From: Dyella amyloliquefaciens
GTDB lineage: Bacteria > Pseudomonadota > Gammaproteobacteria > Xanthomonadales > Rhodanobacteraceae
DNA: 64,000 bases
Assembly (NCBI RefSeq): GCF_004296575.1
Contig: NZ_SAYT01000002.1
Span: 611,313 to 675,312, forward strand
Direction: 5' to 3'
In this document: one piece after another, positions 16,812-24,253 of the stretch
How the letters are laid out: each line of letters starts with the position of its first letter
Position numbering within the stretch: the stretch's first letter is position 1
Translations under genes and position numbers: made by a program
The notes under the pieces: generated by a model
The model's input: the letters and a program-made list of their open reading frames with translations, nothing else
Database searches by the model: none
What the model was told of the DNA's origin: nothing

Positions 16812-17900
16812 TCATGCACCCAACGCCACGGCCTTGACCTGCGCCCATACCTCGTCCCCTGGCGACAGCCCCAGGTCATGCCATGAACGGCGTGTGATGC
16901 GGGCAAGCAAGGGGCTGCCGGAGGCGTCGAGCCGCACGAGGCATTGCGAGGAAGCCCCTGCATCGGCCATGGCGACGATGCGGCAGGCCACCTGGTTCAA
17001 TACGCTGGTGGACACCTGCCGCTCCCGGCTCAACACCACGTCACGTGCCGCGATGCGGCAACGCACCGATTGCCCCATCCTCTCTTCGTGATGCGGAAGC
17101 CACAGCGTGCCGCCCTGAAACTCCAGCTCGATAAGCTGGTCGTGCGTGTCGATGCCACGCACCGTACCCTCGATCACCGTTCCCAGCGCTTCACCCATCG
17201 CGGGTGGAAGATCCAGGCGGGTGAGCGTGTCCTGCGGATTGCCCTGGGCGACCACGTGGCCGCCTTCGAGCAACACGATGTGGTCTGCCAGGCGCACCAC
17301 TTCGTCGATGTTGTGGCTGACGTAAAGCATCGGGACCTGCAGCGTGCCGTGCAGGCGCTCCAGGCAGCCCAGCAGATCCACGCGCGCCGTGGCGTCGAGC
17401 GCGGACAACGGCTCGTCGAACAGCAGCAGGGCGGGATCTGACAACAGTGCACGGACCATGGAGACGCGCTGGCGTTCACCGCCGGACAGCGCACCCACGC
17501 GACGATCGAGCAATGTGCGCAGACCGAAACGGTCGATCATGCCCTCGCGATCAAGGTGTGCCGGACGACCCGCACGCCGAAATCCATAGTCGATGTTGCC
17601 CCCCACCGAAAGATGGGGGAGCAGACTCGGTTCCTGAAACACATAACCCAGCCGCCGTTTGTGCGGCGGCACGAACACGCGGCGCGCCGAGTCCTGCCAC
17701 AGGTCATGTCCGAACGAGACCCTGCCCGTGCTGTCCTGTTCGAGGCCCGCAATAGCGCGCAGGCAAGTGGATTTCCCTGCCCCGGATGGGCCGAACAATG
17801 CCGTGATGCCTCGCGCAGGCAACGCCATGTCGACGTCCAGCACCAGGGCGCCACGACGCAGCGCGAGTTTCGCGTCGAGTCCGTGCAGCGACTCAGTCAC
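16812..17900 (-). CDS. modC: Molybdate ABC transporter ATP-binding protein ModC
   Basis: ModC drives molybdate import with ModA and ModB. The 362-residue protein has Walker A FGPSGAGKSTCL (about residues 37-48), the Q-loop GYVFQEPSLLPHLSV, signature LSGGERQRVSMVRALL, Walker B LLLFDEPLSALD and the H-loop LYVSHNIDEV. A C-terminal TOBE/MOP region (about 290-362: LNQVACRIVAMADAGASSQC, ending WAQVKAVALGA) is the usual molybdate-sensing part. The start is the GTG at 17900 (GTGACTGAG), which overlaps the modB stop by eight bases; longer frames upstream are inside modB. modE is not in the window. Confidence 0.95.
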   Translation of the reverse strand: MTESLHGLDAKLALRRGALVLDVDMALPARGITALFGPSGAGKSTCLRAIAGLEQDSTGRVSFGHDLWQDSARRVFVPPHKRRLGYVFQEPSLLPHLSVGGNIDYGFRRAGRPAHLDREGMIDRFGLRTLLDRRVGALSGGERQRVSMVRALLSDPALLLFDEPLSALDATARVDLLGCLERLHGTLQVPMLYVSHNIDEVVRLADHIVLLEGGHVVAQGNPQDTLTRLDLPPAMGEALGTVIEGTVRGIDTHDQLIELEFQGGTLWLPHHEERMGQSVRCRIAARDVVLSRERQVSTSVLNQVACRIVAMADAGASSQCLVRLDASGSPLLARITRRSWHDLGLSPGDEVWAQVKAVALGA

Positions 17901-18576
17901 GCACGTACCTGCGTGGGCGAAGCAGCGACATGGCGAGCAACGCGGCAAACGAAACCACCAGCAGGCACAGGGACAGCACATTGGCCTGGTGGTACTCGCC
18001 TGCCTGCACGTGATCGTAGATGCGCATGGACAGCACGCGGGTCTGGCCCGGGATGTTGCCGCCGATCATCAACACCACACCAAACTCGCCCACGGTATGT
18101 GCGAAGCCCAGCACCGCCGCCGTGACCACGCCCGGCCATGCCAGCGGCAAGGCCACTGTGAAAAAGCGATCCAGTGGCCGCGCGCCCAGGCAGGATGCAA
18201 CCTCCAGCGGGCGGGCACCGATCGACTCGAACGCGTTGTGCAACGGCTGCACCACGAAGGGCAGCGAATAGAGCATGGACGCCACCACCAGGCCCTGAAA
18301 GGTGAAAGGAAGTGCGGTCAGGCCGAGCGCCGCGATGGCCCGGCCTACCGGCCCCTCGGGCCCCAGCAGCAGCAATAGATAGAAGCCCAGCACGGTGGGA
18401 GGCAGCACCAGCGGCAACGCCACCACGGCGGCGGCCGGCCGCCGCCAGCGCGACGCGGTATGCGCCAGCCACCATGCCAGCGGCATACCGATCACCAGCA
18501 GCAAAAGGGTCACGACGCCGGCGAGCCGCAGCGTGAGTCCGAGTGCCTGAAGATCCTGGCCGGAAAGCAACGCCAT
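17893..18576 (-). CDS. modB: Molybdate ABC transporter permease ModB
   Basis: ModB forms the homodimeric membrane channel of the molybdate importer. The 227-residue protein has about five membrane segments. Family sequences are PLAWWLAHTASRWRRP, LPLVLPPTVLGFYLLLLLG, the Gly-rich GLVVASMLYSLPFVVQPL and the EAA loop RPLEVASCLGARPLDRFF, then AHTVGEFGVVLMIGGNIPG, which is diagnostic for ModB. The ATG at 18576 lies nine bases after the modA stop. Confidence 0.96.
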   Translation of the reverse strand: MALLSGQDLQALGLTLRLAGVVTLLLLVIGMPLAWWLAHTASRWRRPAAAVVALPLVLPPTVLGFYLLLLLGPEGPVGRAIAALGLTALPFTFQGLVVASMLYSLPFVVQPLHNAFESIGARPLEVASCLGARPLDRFFTVALPLAWPGVVTAAVLGFAHTVGEFGVVLMIGGNIPGQTRVLSMRIYDHVQAGEYHQANVLSLCLLVVSFAALLAMSLLRPRRYVRD

Positions 18577-18585
18577 GGCCGCCGC

Positions 18586-19362
18586 TCAGTGTTCGCCGCC
18601 ACCAGGGAGACTGAAGCCGTAACCAGCCAGGATGGCGCGTGCCGGTGCTTGCTGCACATAGCGCGCAAAGTCCTCGGCCAGCGCATTGCCGGCGCCACGC
18701 TTGGTCAGCACGAAGCTCTGTCGCAAAGGCTCATGCAGAGACGCCGGCACCGGTGCGTAACTGCCCTTGCCAGGGGACGCCAGCACCAGCGACTCGGCCA
18801 CCAGCCCCACCTGAGCGTTGCCGCTCTGCGCGAACTGGACGGTCTGCGCGATGTTCTCGCCGAACACCAGCCGGGGCTGCACCTGGTCCCATATGCCCGC
18901 CGCGCGCAGGGCCTGCTCCGCGCGCTTGCCATAGGGCGCGTGCTGCGGGTTGGCGATCGCTATGCGACCGAAGCGGGGCTGTGCGAGGTCGGCCACCTGC
19001 ACGCCATGCATGTCGATGCTCGCGCTCCACATCACGAGATGGCCCTCCGCATAGGGCACGGGTGTTCCACCCGCCTTGCCGTGGGCAACCAGCTGTTGGG
19101 GGTAGCTGCTGTCGGCCGAAAAGAACAACTCGAACGGTGCGCCCTGCTCGATCTGCGTCAGCAACATGCCTGACGCACCGAAGACGACGTCAAGCTTGGC
19201 GCCAGGGTGATCATGGCCATAAGCCTCGACCAGCTTGCCCATCGCGTCATGCAGGTCCGCCGCTGCCGCGATGGTGATGTGCTGCTCCTGCGCGCTGGCC
19301 TTGGGCCATGGCATCAGTGTGGCAGCGATCAGGAACAGGCAGGATCCCAAATGGAATTTCAT
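18586..19362 (-). CDS. modA: Molybdate-binding periplasmic protein ModA
   Basis: ModA binds molybdate (and often tungstate) in the periplasm and hands it to ModBC. A signal peptide ends near KASA, followed by EQHITIAAAADLHDAMGKLV. Ligand-binding segments are FGASGMLLTQIEQGAPFELF, IAIANPQHAPYGKRAEQAL and LVAESLVLASP. The start at 19362 (MKFHLGSC, 258 residues) has GGGA about nine bases upstream; an in-frame ATG at 19371 would leave too little room for that site. It is the first gene of modABC, about 70 bp after the small unknown gene at 19433. Confidence 0.94.
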   Translation of the reverse strand: MKFHLGSCLFLIAATLMPWPKASAQEQHITIAAAADLHDAMGKLVEAYGHDHPGAKLDVVFGASGMLLTQIEQGAPFELFFSADSSYPQQLVAHGKAGGTPVPYAEGHLVMWSASIDMHGVQVADLAQPRFGRIAIANPQHAPYGKRAEQALRAAGIWDQVQPRLVFGENIAQTVQFAQSGNAQVGLVAESLVLASPGKGSYAPVPASLHEPLRQSFVLTKRGAGNALAEDFARYVQQAPARAILAGYGFSLPGGGEH

Positions 19363-19432
19363 TCGTTGCATCCCTTTTCATCTGCGAGCGGAATTCGTGG
19401 AGCAGGCACCGTCATATATCCAGGCGTAGCGG

Positions 19433-19777
19433 TCAGGACGAACGACGCTGCCTCACGCTATCGCGCACATCCACGTCAAACAACAGTTCAAGCACGTCAT
19501 CGCCGCTTCCCGTGGGCAAGTTGAAGGTCAGTCCTTCGCGCGTGGGCAGCCGCGCGGCATGTGCCCGCACGGCTGCCTCCGGGAGCTCGATCAGCCAGGC
19601 ATCAGCCCGCCCGGACAGCCCGGCATCGATACTTCCACCCAGGCGTAAAGCACACCCCATGGCGAACGCCTGGGCGAACCGGGTATGCGACTCAACCGTG
19701 CCGCCCGCCAGCAGCTGCGTCAGCTCAGCCTCGCCGATGCGCACACGCAGGCTTTGTCCTTCGATCTGCAGTTTCAT
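19433..19777 (-). CDS. Small uncharacterised protein of the molybdenum cluster
   Basis: This 114-residue soluble protein has no signal peptide or membrane segment. It opens MKLQIEGQSLRVRIGEAELT and has LLAGGTVESHTRF. It resembles short proteins often found beside molybdate or Moco genes (possibly DUF7009), but I cannot name a function. The later part, DAWLIELPEAAVRAHAARLP followed by LTFNLPTGSGDDVLELLFDV, looks like two strands around a helix. The ATG at 19777 overlaps the moeA-2 stop by four bases, so it is translated from the moeA-2 message upstream of modABC. That position suggests a link to molybdate handling. Confidence 0.8.
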   Translation of the reverse strand: MKLQIEGQSLRVRIGEAELTQLLAGGTVESHTRFAQAFAMGCALRLGGSIDAGLSGRADAWLIELPEAAVRAHAARLPTREGLTFNLPTGSGDDVLELLFDVDVRDSVRQRRSS

Positions 19778-21042
19778 CCGGTGACTCCTGGAACGTGCGT
19801 GGGCATGAAAGTGAGGCTCGCAGCGGGATGCATGCTGACAATCTGCACCAAGGTGCCGGCAGGACAGTCGCCCGCATCCTCGGGCAGGACTACCCAGGCG
19901 TCCGCCTCAGCGAAAGGCCGGATGCGGAATGGCTGCTGCAGGGCGGCCACGCTGGCATGCAGGCGCCCCTCTGCATCCTGCATCAGGGTCGCGCGCAGGA
20001 AGTGCCGCAGCCCCGGCTTGGGTTGCTGCCCCGTATCCAGCCGGGCATGCAGCACCGCTTCGCTACTCAGCCCCTGCATCGCCCGCAACGTTGGGACGAT
20101 GAAGAACCTGAAACCCACGGCAACAGCCATTGGCGTGCCAGGCAGCGCCACGACCAGCGCACCGTCATCCATCCGCGCGGCCAGCAGGGGCTTGCCGGGT
20201 CGCATGGCGACCTTGTGGAACAAGATATCCGCACCGAGTCGGCGCAAGGTGTCGGGAACGAAGTCGTAGCGCCCCATCGAAACGGCACCGGTACTGATGA
20301 TGAGATCGGCACCGGCCTTGCGCCCCCGTTGCACGGCGCGCTCGTAGTTGTCGGCCGTGTCGTCCACCGTTTCGCACGACAGCACCCGCACGCCCATGCC
20401 TGCAAGTGCAGCACTCAGATACGGGCCGTTGGAATTGTGGATATGCCCAGCAGCCAGCGGCCGCTCCGGATCGGGCTGCAGCTCCTTGCCCGTGCAAATG
20501 ATGGCGACGCGGGGGGCGCGCGTAACATCGACTCGCGCGATACCCAGCGCAGCCAGCAACATGATATGAGCGGGTTCGATACGAACGCCCGCGGCGAGAA
20601 CCCGCTCCGCCCTGGCAACGTCGCTGCCGGCGAGGCGAACATTGGCGCCGGGTTCGATCGGTTCCAGCAAGCGGATACGTAGCGGCAAGCCATCATGACC
20701 CTGGCTTAGCAGTTCCGTGCGCTCCACCGGCACCACGGTATCCAGCCCCGCCGGGAGCTGAGCCCCCGTCATGATTTCCCAGGCGCGCTGATTCGCTCCG
20801 GTCGCCGTATCGCCTGCCGCTTGCGAGCCGCCGACATCGTGTTCGGACCCGGCATCCAAGGCCCCCTTGGCGGACAGGGCATACCCATCCATGGCCGCAT
20901 GATCGAACGAAGGCAGGTCCATCGGGCTGATCACATCCAGCGCAAGCACCCGGCCGGATGCCGCCGCCAGCAGGCAGACATCGCCAGCCAGCGGCCGGAC
21001 GTGTGCGCAAAGCCGTTCCAGTGCCTGGGCGTAACTGATCAT
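19774..21042 (-). CDS. moeA2: MoeA-like molybdopterin molybdenumtransferase, copy 2
   Basis: The 422-residue protein has the MoeA layout: PSFDHAAMDGYALSA near residue 46, MTGAQLPAGLDTVVPVE, ICTGKELQP, ISTGAVSMGRYDFVPDTL, RPGKPLLAA and a C-terminal domain from about residue 340. It is clearly a diverged paralogue of copy 1. The strongly conserved GNPVS element is GTPMA here, and GGVSMG is GAVSMG. It may be specialised, for example toward one enzyme's cofactor or toward tungsten, or it may be partly redundant; sequence alone cannot decide. It is the first gene of the minus-strand moeA2-DUF-modABC run and diverges from narK1. Confidence 0.88.
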   Translation of the reverse strand: MISYAQALERLCAHVRPLAGDVCLLAAASGRVLALDVISPMDLPSFDHAAMDGYALSAKGALDAGSEHDVGGSQAAGDTATGANQRAWEIMTGAQLPAGLDTVVPVERTELLSQGHDGLPLRIRLLEPIEPGANVRLAGSDVARAERVLAAGVRIEPAHIMLLAALGIARVDVTRAPRVAIICTGKELQPDPERPLAAGHIHNSNGPYLSAALAGMGVRVLSCETVDDTADNYERAVQRGRKAGADLIISTGAVSMGRYDFVPDTLRRLGADILFHKVAMRPGKPLLAARMDDGALVVALPGTPMAVAVGFRFFIVPTLRAMQGLSSEAVLHARLDTGQQPKPGLRHFLRATLMQDAEGRLHASVAALQQPFRIRPFAEADAWVVLPEDAGDCPAGTLVQIVSMHPAASLTFMPTHVPGVTG

Positions 21043-21287
21043 GTGGCGTGAACGCTATGGTGGCCGTAGTGAAGGTCCAGTGGACGTATATCCATGCACA
21101 CCGACCGCCTCGGGGCAAGCATAAGCCGGCCGGCGCGGCACCGCCCATTGGTCGGTTGAACTAATCACAGTGCCACCGCCTCAGCCGCCCTTGCCCTTCG
21201 ACCGGCGAATAGGCAGGTCCGCCCCCTCTTTCTAGCCTTTCCGGAAGCCATTGGGCTTCGCGCTACCCCAGCGAAAGGCAGGCATCC
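21043..21287. promoter_or_regulatory. Divergent regulatory region between moeA2 and narK1
   Basis: No gene is seen in these 245 bp. It must carry promoters for both the minus-strand molybdenum genes and the plus-strand nitrate cluster. CCATTGG (21145-21151) followed by GAACTAATC (21158-21166) recurs upstream of narG as CCATTGGAACTAATC (24086-24100). TTGAACTAATCA resembles an FNR/Anr site, but the half-site spacing is one base too short, so I do not call one. Confidence 0.5.
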
Positions 21288-22559
21288 ATGAATCCCGCGT
21301 CCGACCGTCATCCACCACTGGGCCGGCAGGCCTACTCGGTGCTCGTTTCCAGCACGTTCGCCTTCACCATCTGTTTCGCCGCGTGGATGATGTTCGCCAT
21401 CCTCGGCATTCCGCTCAAGGCCCAGCTCAACCTCAGCGATACCGAATTCGGATTGATCGCCGCGATGCCCGTGCTCACCGGGTCGCTGATCCGCGTACCG
21501 CTCGGCATATGGACCGACCGGTACGGCGGTCGCATCGTCTTCTTCATCCTCATGCTGGCCACCGTGGCGCCGATCTGGTTGCTGTCCTACGCAACCCAGT
21601 TATGGCAGTTCCTCGTGCTGGGGCTGTTCGTCGGCCTGGCGGGCGGCTCGTTCTCCGTAGGCACCCCGTACGTTGCACGCTGGTTTCCCAAGTCGCGCCA
21701 GGGCCTGGCAATGGGGGTGTTCGGCGCGGGCAATTCCGGCTCGGCACTCACGAAGTTCGTGGCCCCTGCATTGATCGCTGCCGCCGGGACCTGGACCATC
21801 GTGCCCAAGGTGTATTCGGTAGCCATGCTGGTGACCGCCATCGTGTTCTGGCTGGCCTCGGCCACGAACCCCTCGCATCTGTCCGGCAAGACGGCCAGCT
21901 TTCGCGAGCAATTGGCAGTCATGAAGGATCCTCGCGTCTGGCGCTACTCGCAGTACTACTCGGTGGTGTTCGGCGGCTACGTCGCACTGGCGCTGTGGAT
22001 GACCAAGTACTACGTCGGCGAATACGGCTTCGACATGAAGGTCGCCGCGTTCCTTGCCGCCTGCTTTTCACTACCCGGGGGCGTCCTCCGGGCCATCGGA
22101 GGCTGGATATCCGACCGGTATGGCGCCTATCGCACGACCTGGTGGGTAATGTGGTTGTGCTGGGTGACCTTCTTCATCCTCAGCTACCCGCAGACCACGT
22201 TCATCGTGCAGGCGATTGGCGGCCCCAGGAACCTGCATATCGGCCTGAGCCCCACGATCTTCACCTTGCTGATGTTCGTCGTCGGCATCGCCATGGCCGT
22301 AGGCAAGGCATCGGTGTTCAAGTTCATCTCCGATGACTACACCGACAACATCGGCGCGGTCTCCGGCGTGGTCGGCCTCGCCGGCGGCATGGCGGGTTTC
22401 CTTCTTCCCATCATGTTTGGCGTGCTCTCGGACTTCACCGGCGTGCGCTCGACCTGCTTCATGCTCATGTACGGCACGGTCTGCATCAGCCTGGTCTGCA
22501 TGCACTACAGCTTCCGTGCCGAGCGCATCGCGCACGCCACGAAGAACCCGGCGCCCTAA
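21288..22559 (+). CDS. narK1: Nitrate transporter, NarK1 type (MFS)
   Basis: This 423-residue major facilitator protein has 12 predicted membrane segments. NarK1-type proteins are thought to import nitrate with protons. Visible family features are GIPLKAQLNLSDTEFGLIAA, the MFS loop RVPLGIWTDRYGGR, the nitrate signature GVFGAGNSGSALTKF after helix 4, and GGVLRAIGGWISDRYGAYRT between helices 8 and 9. It is followed 70 bp later by a NarK2-type protein, the same tandem pair known from Paracoccus and Pseudomonas nar clusters. The AAAGGCAGG before the ATG is a good ribosome site. Confidence 0.93.
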   Translation: MNPASDRHPPLGRQAYSVLVSSTFAFTICFAAWMMFAILGIPLKAQLNLSDTEFGLIAAMPVLTGSLIRVPLGIWTDRYGGRIVFFILMLATVAPIWLLSYATQLWQFLVLGLFVGLAGGSFSVGTPYVARWFPKSRQGLAMGVFGAGNSGSALTKFVAPALIAAAGTWTIVPKVYSVAMLVTAIVFWLASATNPSHLSGKTASFREQLAVMKDPRVWRYSQYYSVVFGGYVALALWMTKYYVGEYGFDMKVAAFLAACFSLPGGVLRAIGGWISDRYGAYRTTWWVMWLCWVTFFILSYPQTTFIVQAIGGPRNLHIGLSPTIFTLLMFVVGIAMAVGKASVFKFISDDYTDNIGAVSGVVGLAGGMAGFLLPIMFGVLSDFTGVRSTCFMLMYGTVCISLVCMHYSFRAERIAHATKNPAP

Positions 22560-22629
22560 CGCGTCCCTCGCCGATCCCGATTCGCATCACGCCGGCCTAA
22601 GCCCGGCAACCACACCGGAGCCATCCGTC

Positions 22630-24015
22630 ATGTCATCGCACGTTCTCTCCCGCTGGGAGCCGGAGAACCCGGCCTTCTGGCAGTCGTCAGGCGAAAAGGT
22701 CGCCTATCGCAATCTCTGGATTTCGATACCCGCGCTGATGCTCGCCTTCATCATCTGGTCCTTGTGGAGCGTCACCGTCGTCAATCTCGACAAGGCGGGC
22801 TTCCACTTCAGCAAGGACCAGCTGTTCTGGCTGACCGCCCTGCCCGCGCTGTCGGGTGCCACGCTGCGCCTGTTCTATTCCTTCATGGTGCCGATCTTCG
22901 GCGGACGGCGTTGGACCGCTCTGTCGACCGCCAGCCTTCTGATTCCCGCACTGGGCATGGGTTTCGCGTTGCGCGACCCGACCACCGGATATCCCACGCT
23001 CCTGCTGCTTTCCGTGCTTTGCGGACTGGGAGGCGGCAACTTCTCCTCGTCCATGGCCAACATCAGTTTCTTCTTTCCCAAGGCGAAGAAAGGCATTGCC
23101 ACGGGGCTGAACGCCGGCCTCGGCAATCTCGGTGTGTCGGTGGTGCAGTTCATCGCGCCGCTGGCGATCTCCGCCGGCGTGTTCGGCGCGCTTGCCGGCG
23201 AGCCCCACGAGTTCACCAGCAACGGCGTGGTGCAACAGGTCTGGCTGCAGAACGCCGGTTTCATCTGGGTGCCCTTCATTGCCGCGGCAGCGCTCGCTGC
23301 ATGGTTCGGCATGAACGACATCGCCGACGCCAAGGCCTCGTTCGCCGACCAGGCCATCATTTTCCGTCGCAAGCACAACTGGTTGATGTGCTGGCTGTAC
23401 GTCGGCACGTTCGGCTCGTTCATCGGCTTCTCGGCGGGGCTTCCACTGCTTACGAAATCGCAGTTCCCCGATGTGAACCCGACCGCCTATGCCTTTCTCG
23501 GCCCACTCGCCGGCGCACTCGCCCGCCCCATCGGCGGATGGATCTCGGACAAGGTGGGCGGCGCGCGCGTCACTTTCTGGACGTTCCTCGGCATGATCCT
23601 GGCCGTATTCGGCGTGCTCACCAGTCTGCCGCATCAGGGACAAGGGGGGAATTTCGACGGGTTCCTTGCCATGTTCATCGTGTTGTTCGCCCTGACCGGC
23701 ATCGGCAACGGATCGACCTTCCGCATGATCCCGATCATCTTCCTCACCGACCGGCAGCGCGCCGCCGAAGGCAAGAGCATCGTGGCGCAGAAGCAGGCCG
23801 TCCTCGATGCGGGCAAGGAGTCTGCCGCGGTACTGGGCTTCTCCGGTTCCATCGGCGCCTATGGTGGCTTCTTCATACCCAAGAGTTTCGGCACGGCGCT
23901 CAGCCTGACCGGCGCACCAGATGCAGCTCTGTACTGCTTCGTTGCGTTCTACCTCAGCTGCCTCCTCGTCACCTGGTGGTTCTACGCGCGCAAAGCGGCG
24001 GACATGCCGTGTTGA
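22630..24015 (+). CDS. narK2: Nitrate/nitrite transporter, NarK2 type (MFS)
   Basis: The 461-residue protein is very close to E. coli NarK: WEPENPAFWQ at the start, RNLWISIPALMLAF, ALSGATLRLFYSFMVPIFGG, FSSSMANISFFFPKAKKG, the signature GLNAGLGNLGVSVVQ, FGSFIGFSAGLP and GFFIPKSFGTALSLTG. Family knowledge: this type exchanges external nitrate for internal nitrite, supplying NarG on the cytoplasmic side and exporting its toxic product. The ATG at 22630 has CGGAG nine bases upstream; the longer open frame begins inside narK1 and is rejected. Confidence 0.95.
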   Translation: MSSHVLSRWEPENPAFWQSSGEKVAYRNLWISIPALMLAFIIWSLWSVTVVNLDKAGFHFSKDQLFWLTALPALSGATLRLFYSFMVPIFGGRRWTALSTASLLIPALGMGFALRDPTTGYPTLLLLSVLCGLGGGNFSSSMANISFFFPKAKKGIATGLNAGLGNLGVSVVQFIAPLAISAGVFGALAGEPHEFTSNGVVQQVWLQNAGFIWVPFIAAAALAAWFGMNDIADAKASFADQAIIFRRKHNWLMCWLYVGTFGSFIGFSAGLPLLTKSQFPDVNPTAYAFLGPLAGALARPIGGWISDKVGGARVTFWTFLGMILAVFGVLTSLPHQGQGGNFDGFLAMFIVLFALTGIGNGSTFRMIPIIFLTDRQRAAEGKSIVAQKQAVLDAGKESAAVLGFSGSIGAYGGFFIPKSFGTALSLTGAPDAALYCFVAFYLSCLLVTWWFYARKAADMPC

Positions 24016-24117
24016 TTGTCGGCCATCGCCGCAACCGAAGGTCCGCGGTGAGCTCAGGCGGACAGTAGTCCTGGCCAGACATTCGCCATTGGAACTAATC
24101 CCTCCGCAAGCGCCCTC

Positions 24118-24141
24118 GCAGCCCGACCTAGGTCGGGCTGC
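24118..24141. repeat. Perfect 24-bp palindrome upstream of narG
   Basis: The segment is its own reverse complement over 24 bases, with core CCCGACCTAGGTCGGG. It lies 113-136 bp before the narG start. There is no T run, so it is not a standard terminator of narK2. Its core matches two other palindromes at 33954-33969 and 34250-34261 (consensus CGACYTRRGTCGGG), which suggests a binding site for a dimeric regulator. Confidence 0.7.
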
Positions 24142-24253
24142 CGAAGCGCAAACCTTCCTTCAGTGAATTGGCGCAGGGCTCGCGCCTGCATACCGTTTCA
24201 TCAAGCGATGCCGAAGAGCGCAAGTGCGCACCGGCGTCCCATAGGAGATCCGC

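Noticed and set aside
21152-21167. FNR/Anr site TTGAACTAATCA
   Set aside because: Half-site spacing is five instead of six bases between TTGA and TCA; no second good half.
24118-24141. Terminator of narK2
   Set aside because: Strong palindrome but no T run, and the same core recurs at two other places, so a binding site is more likely.
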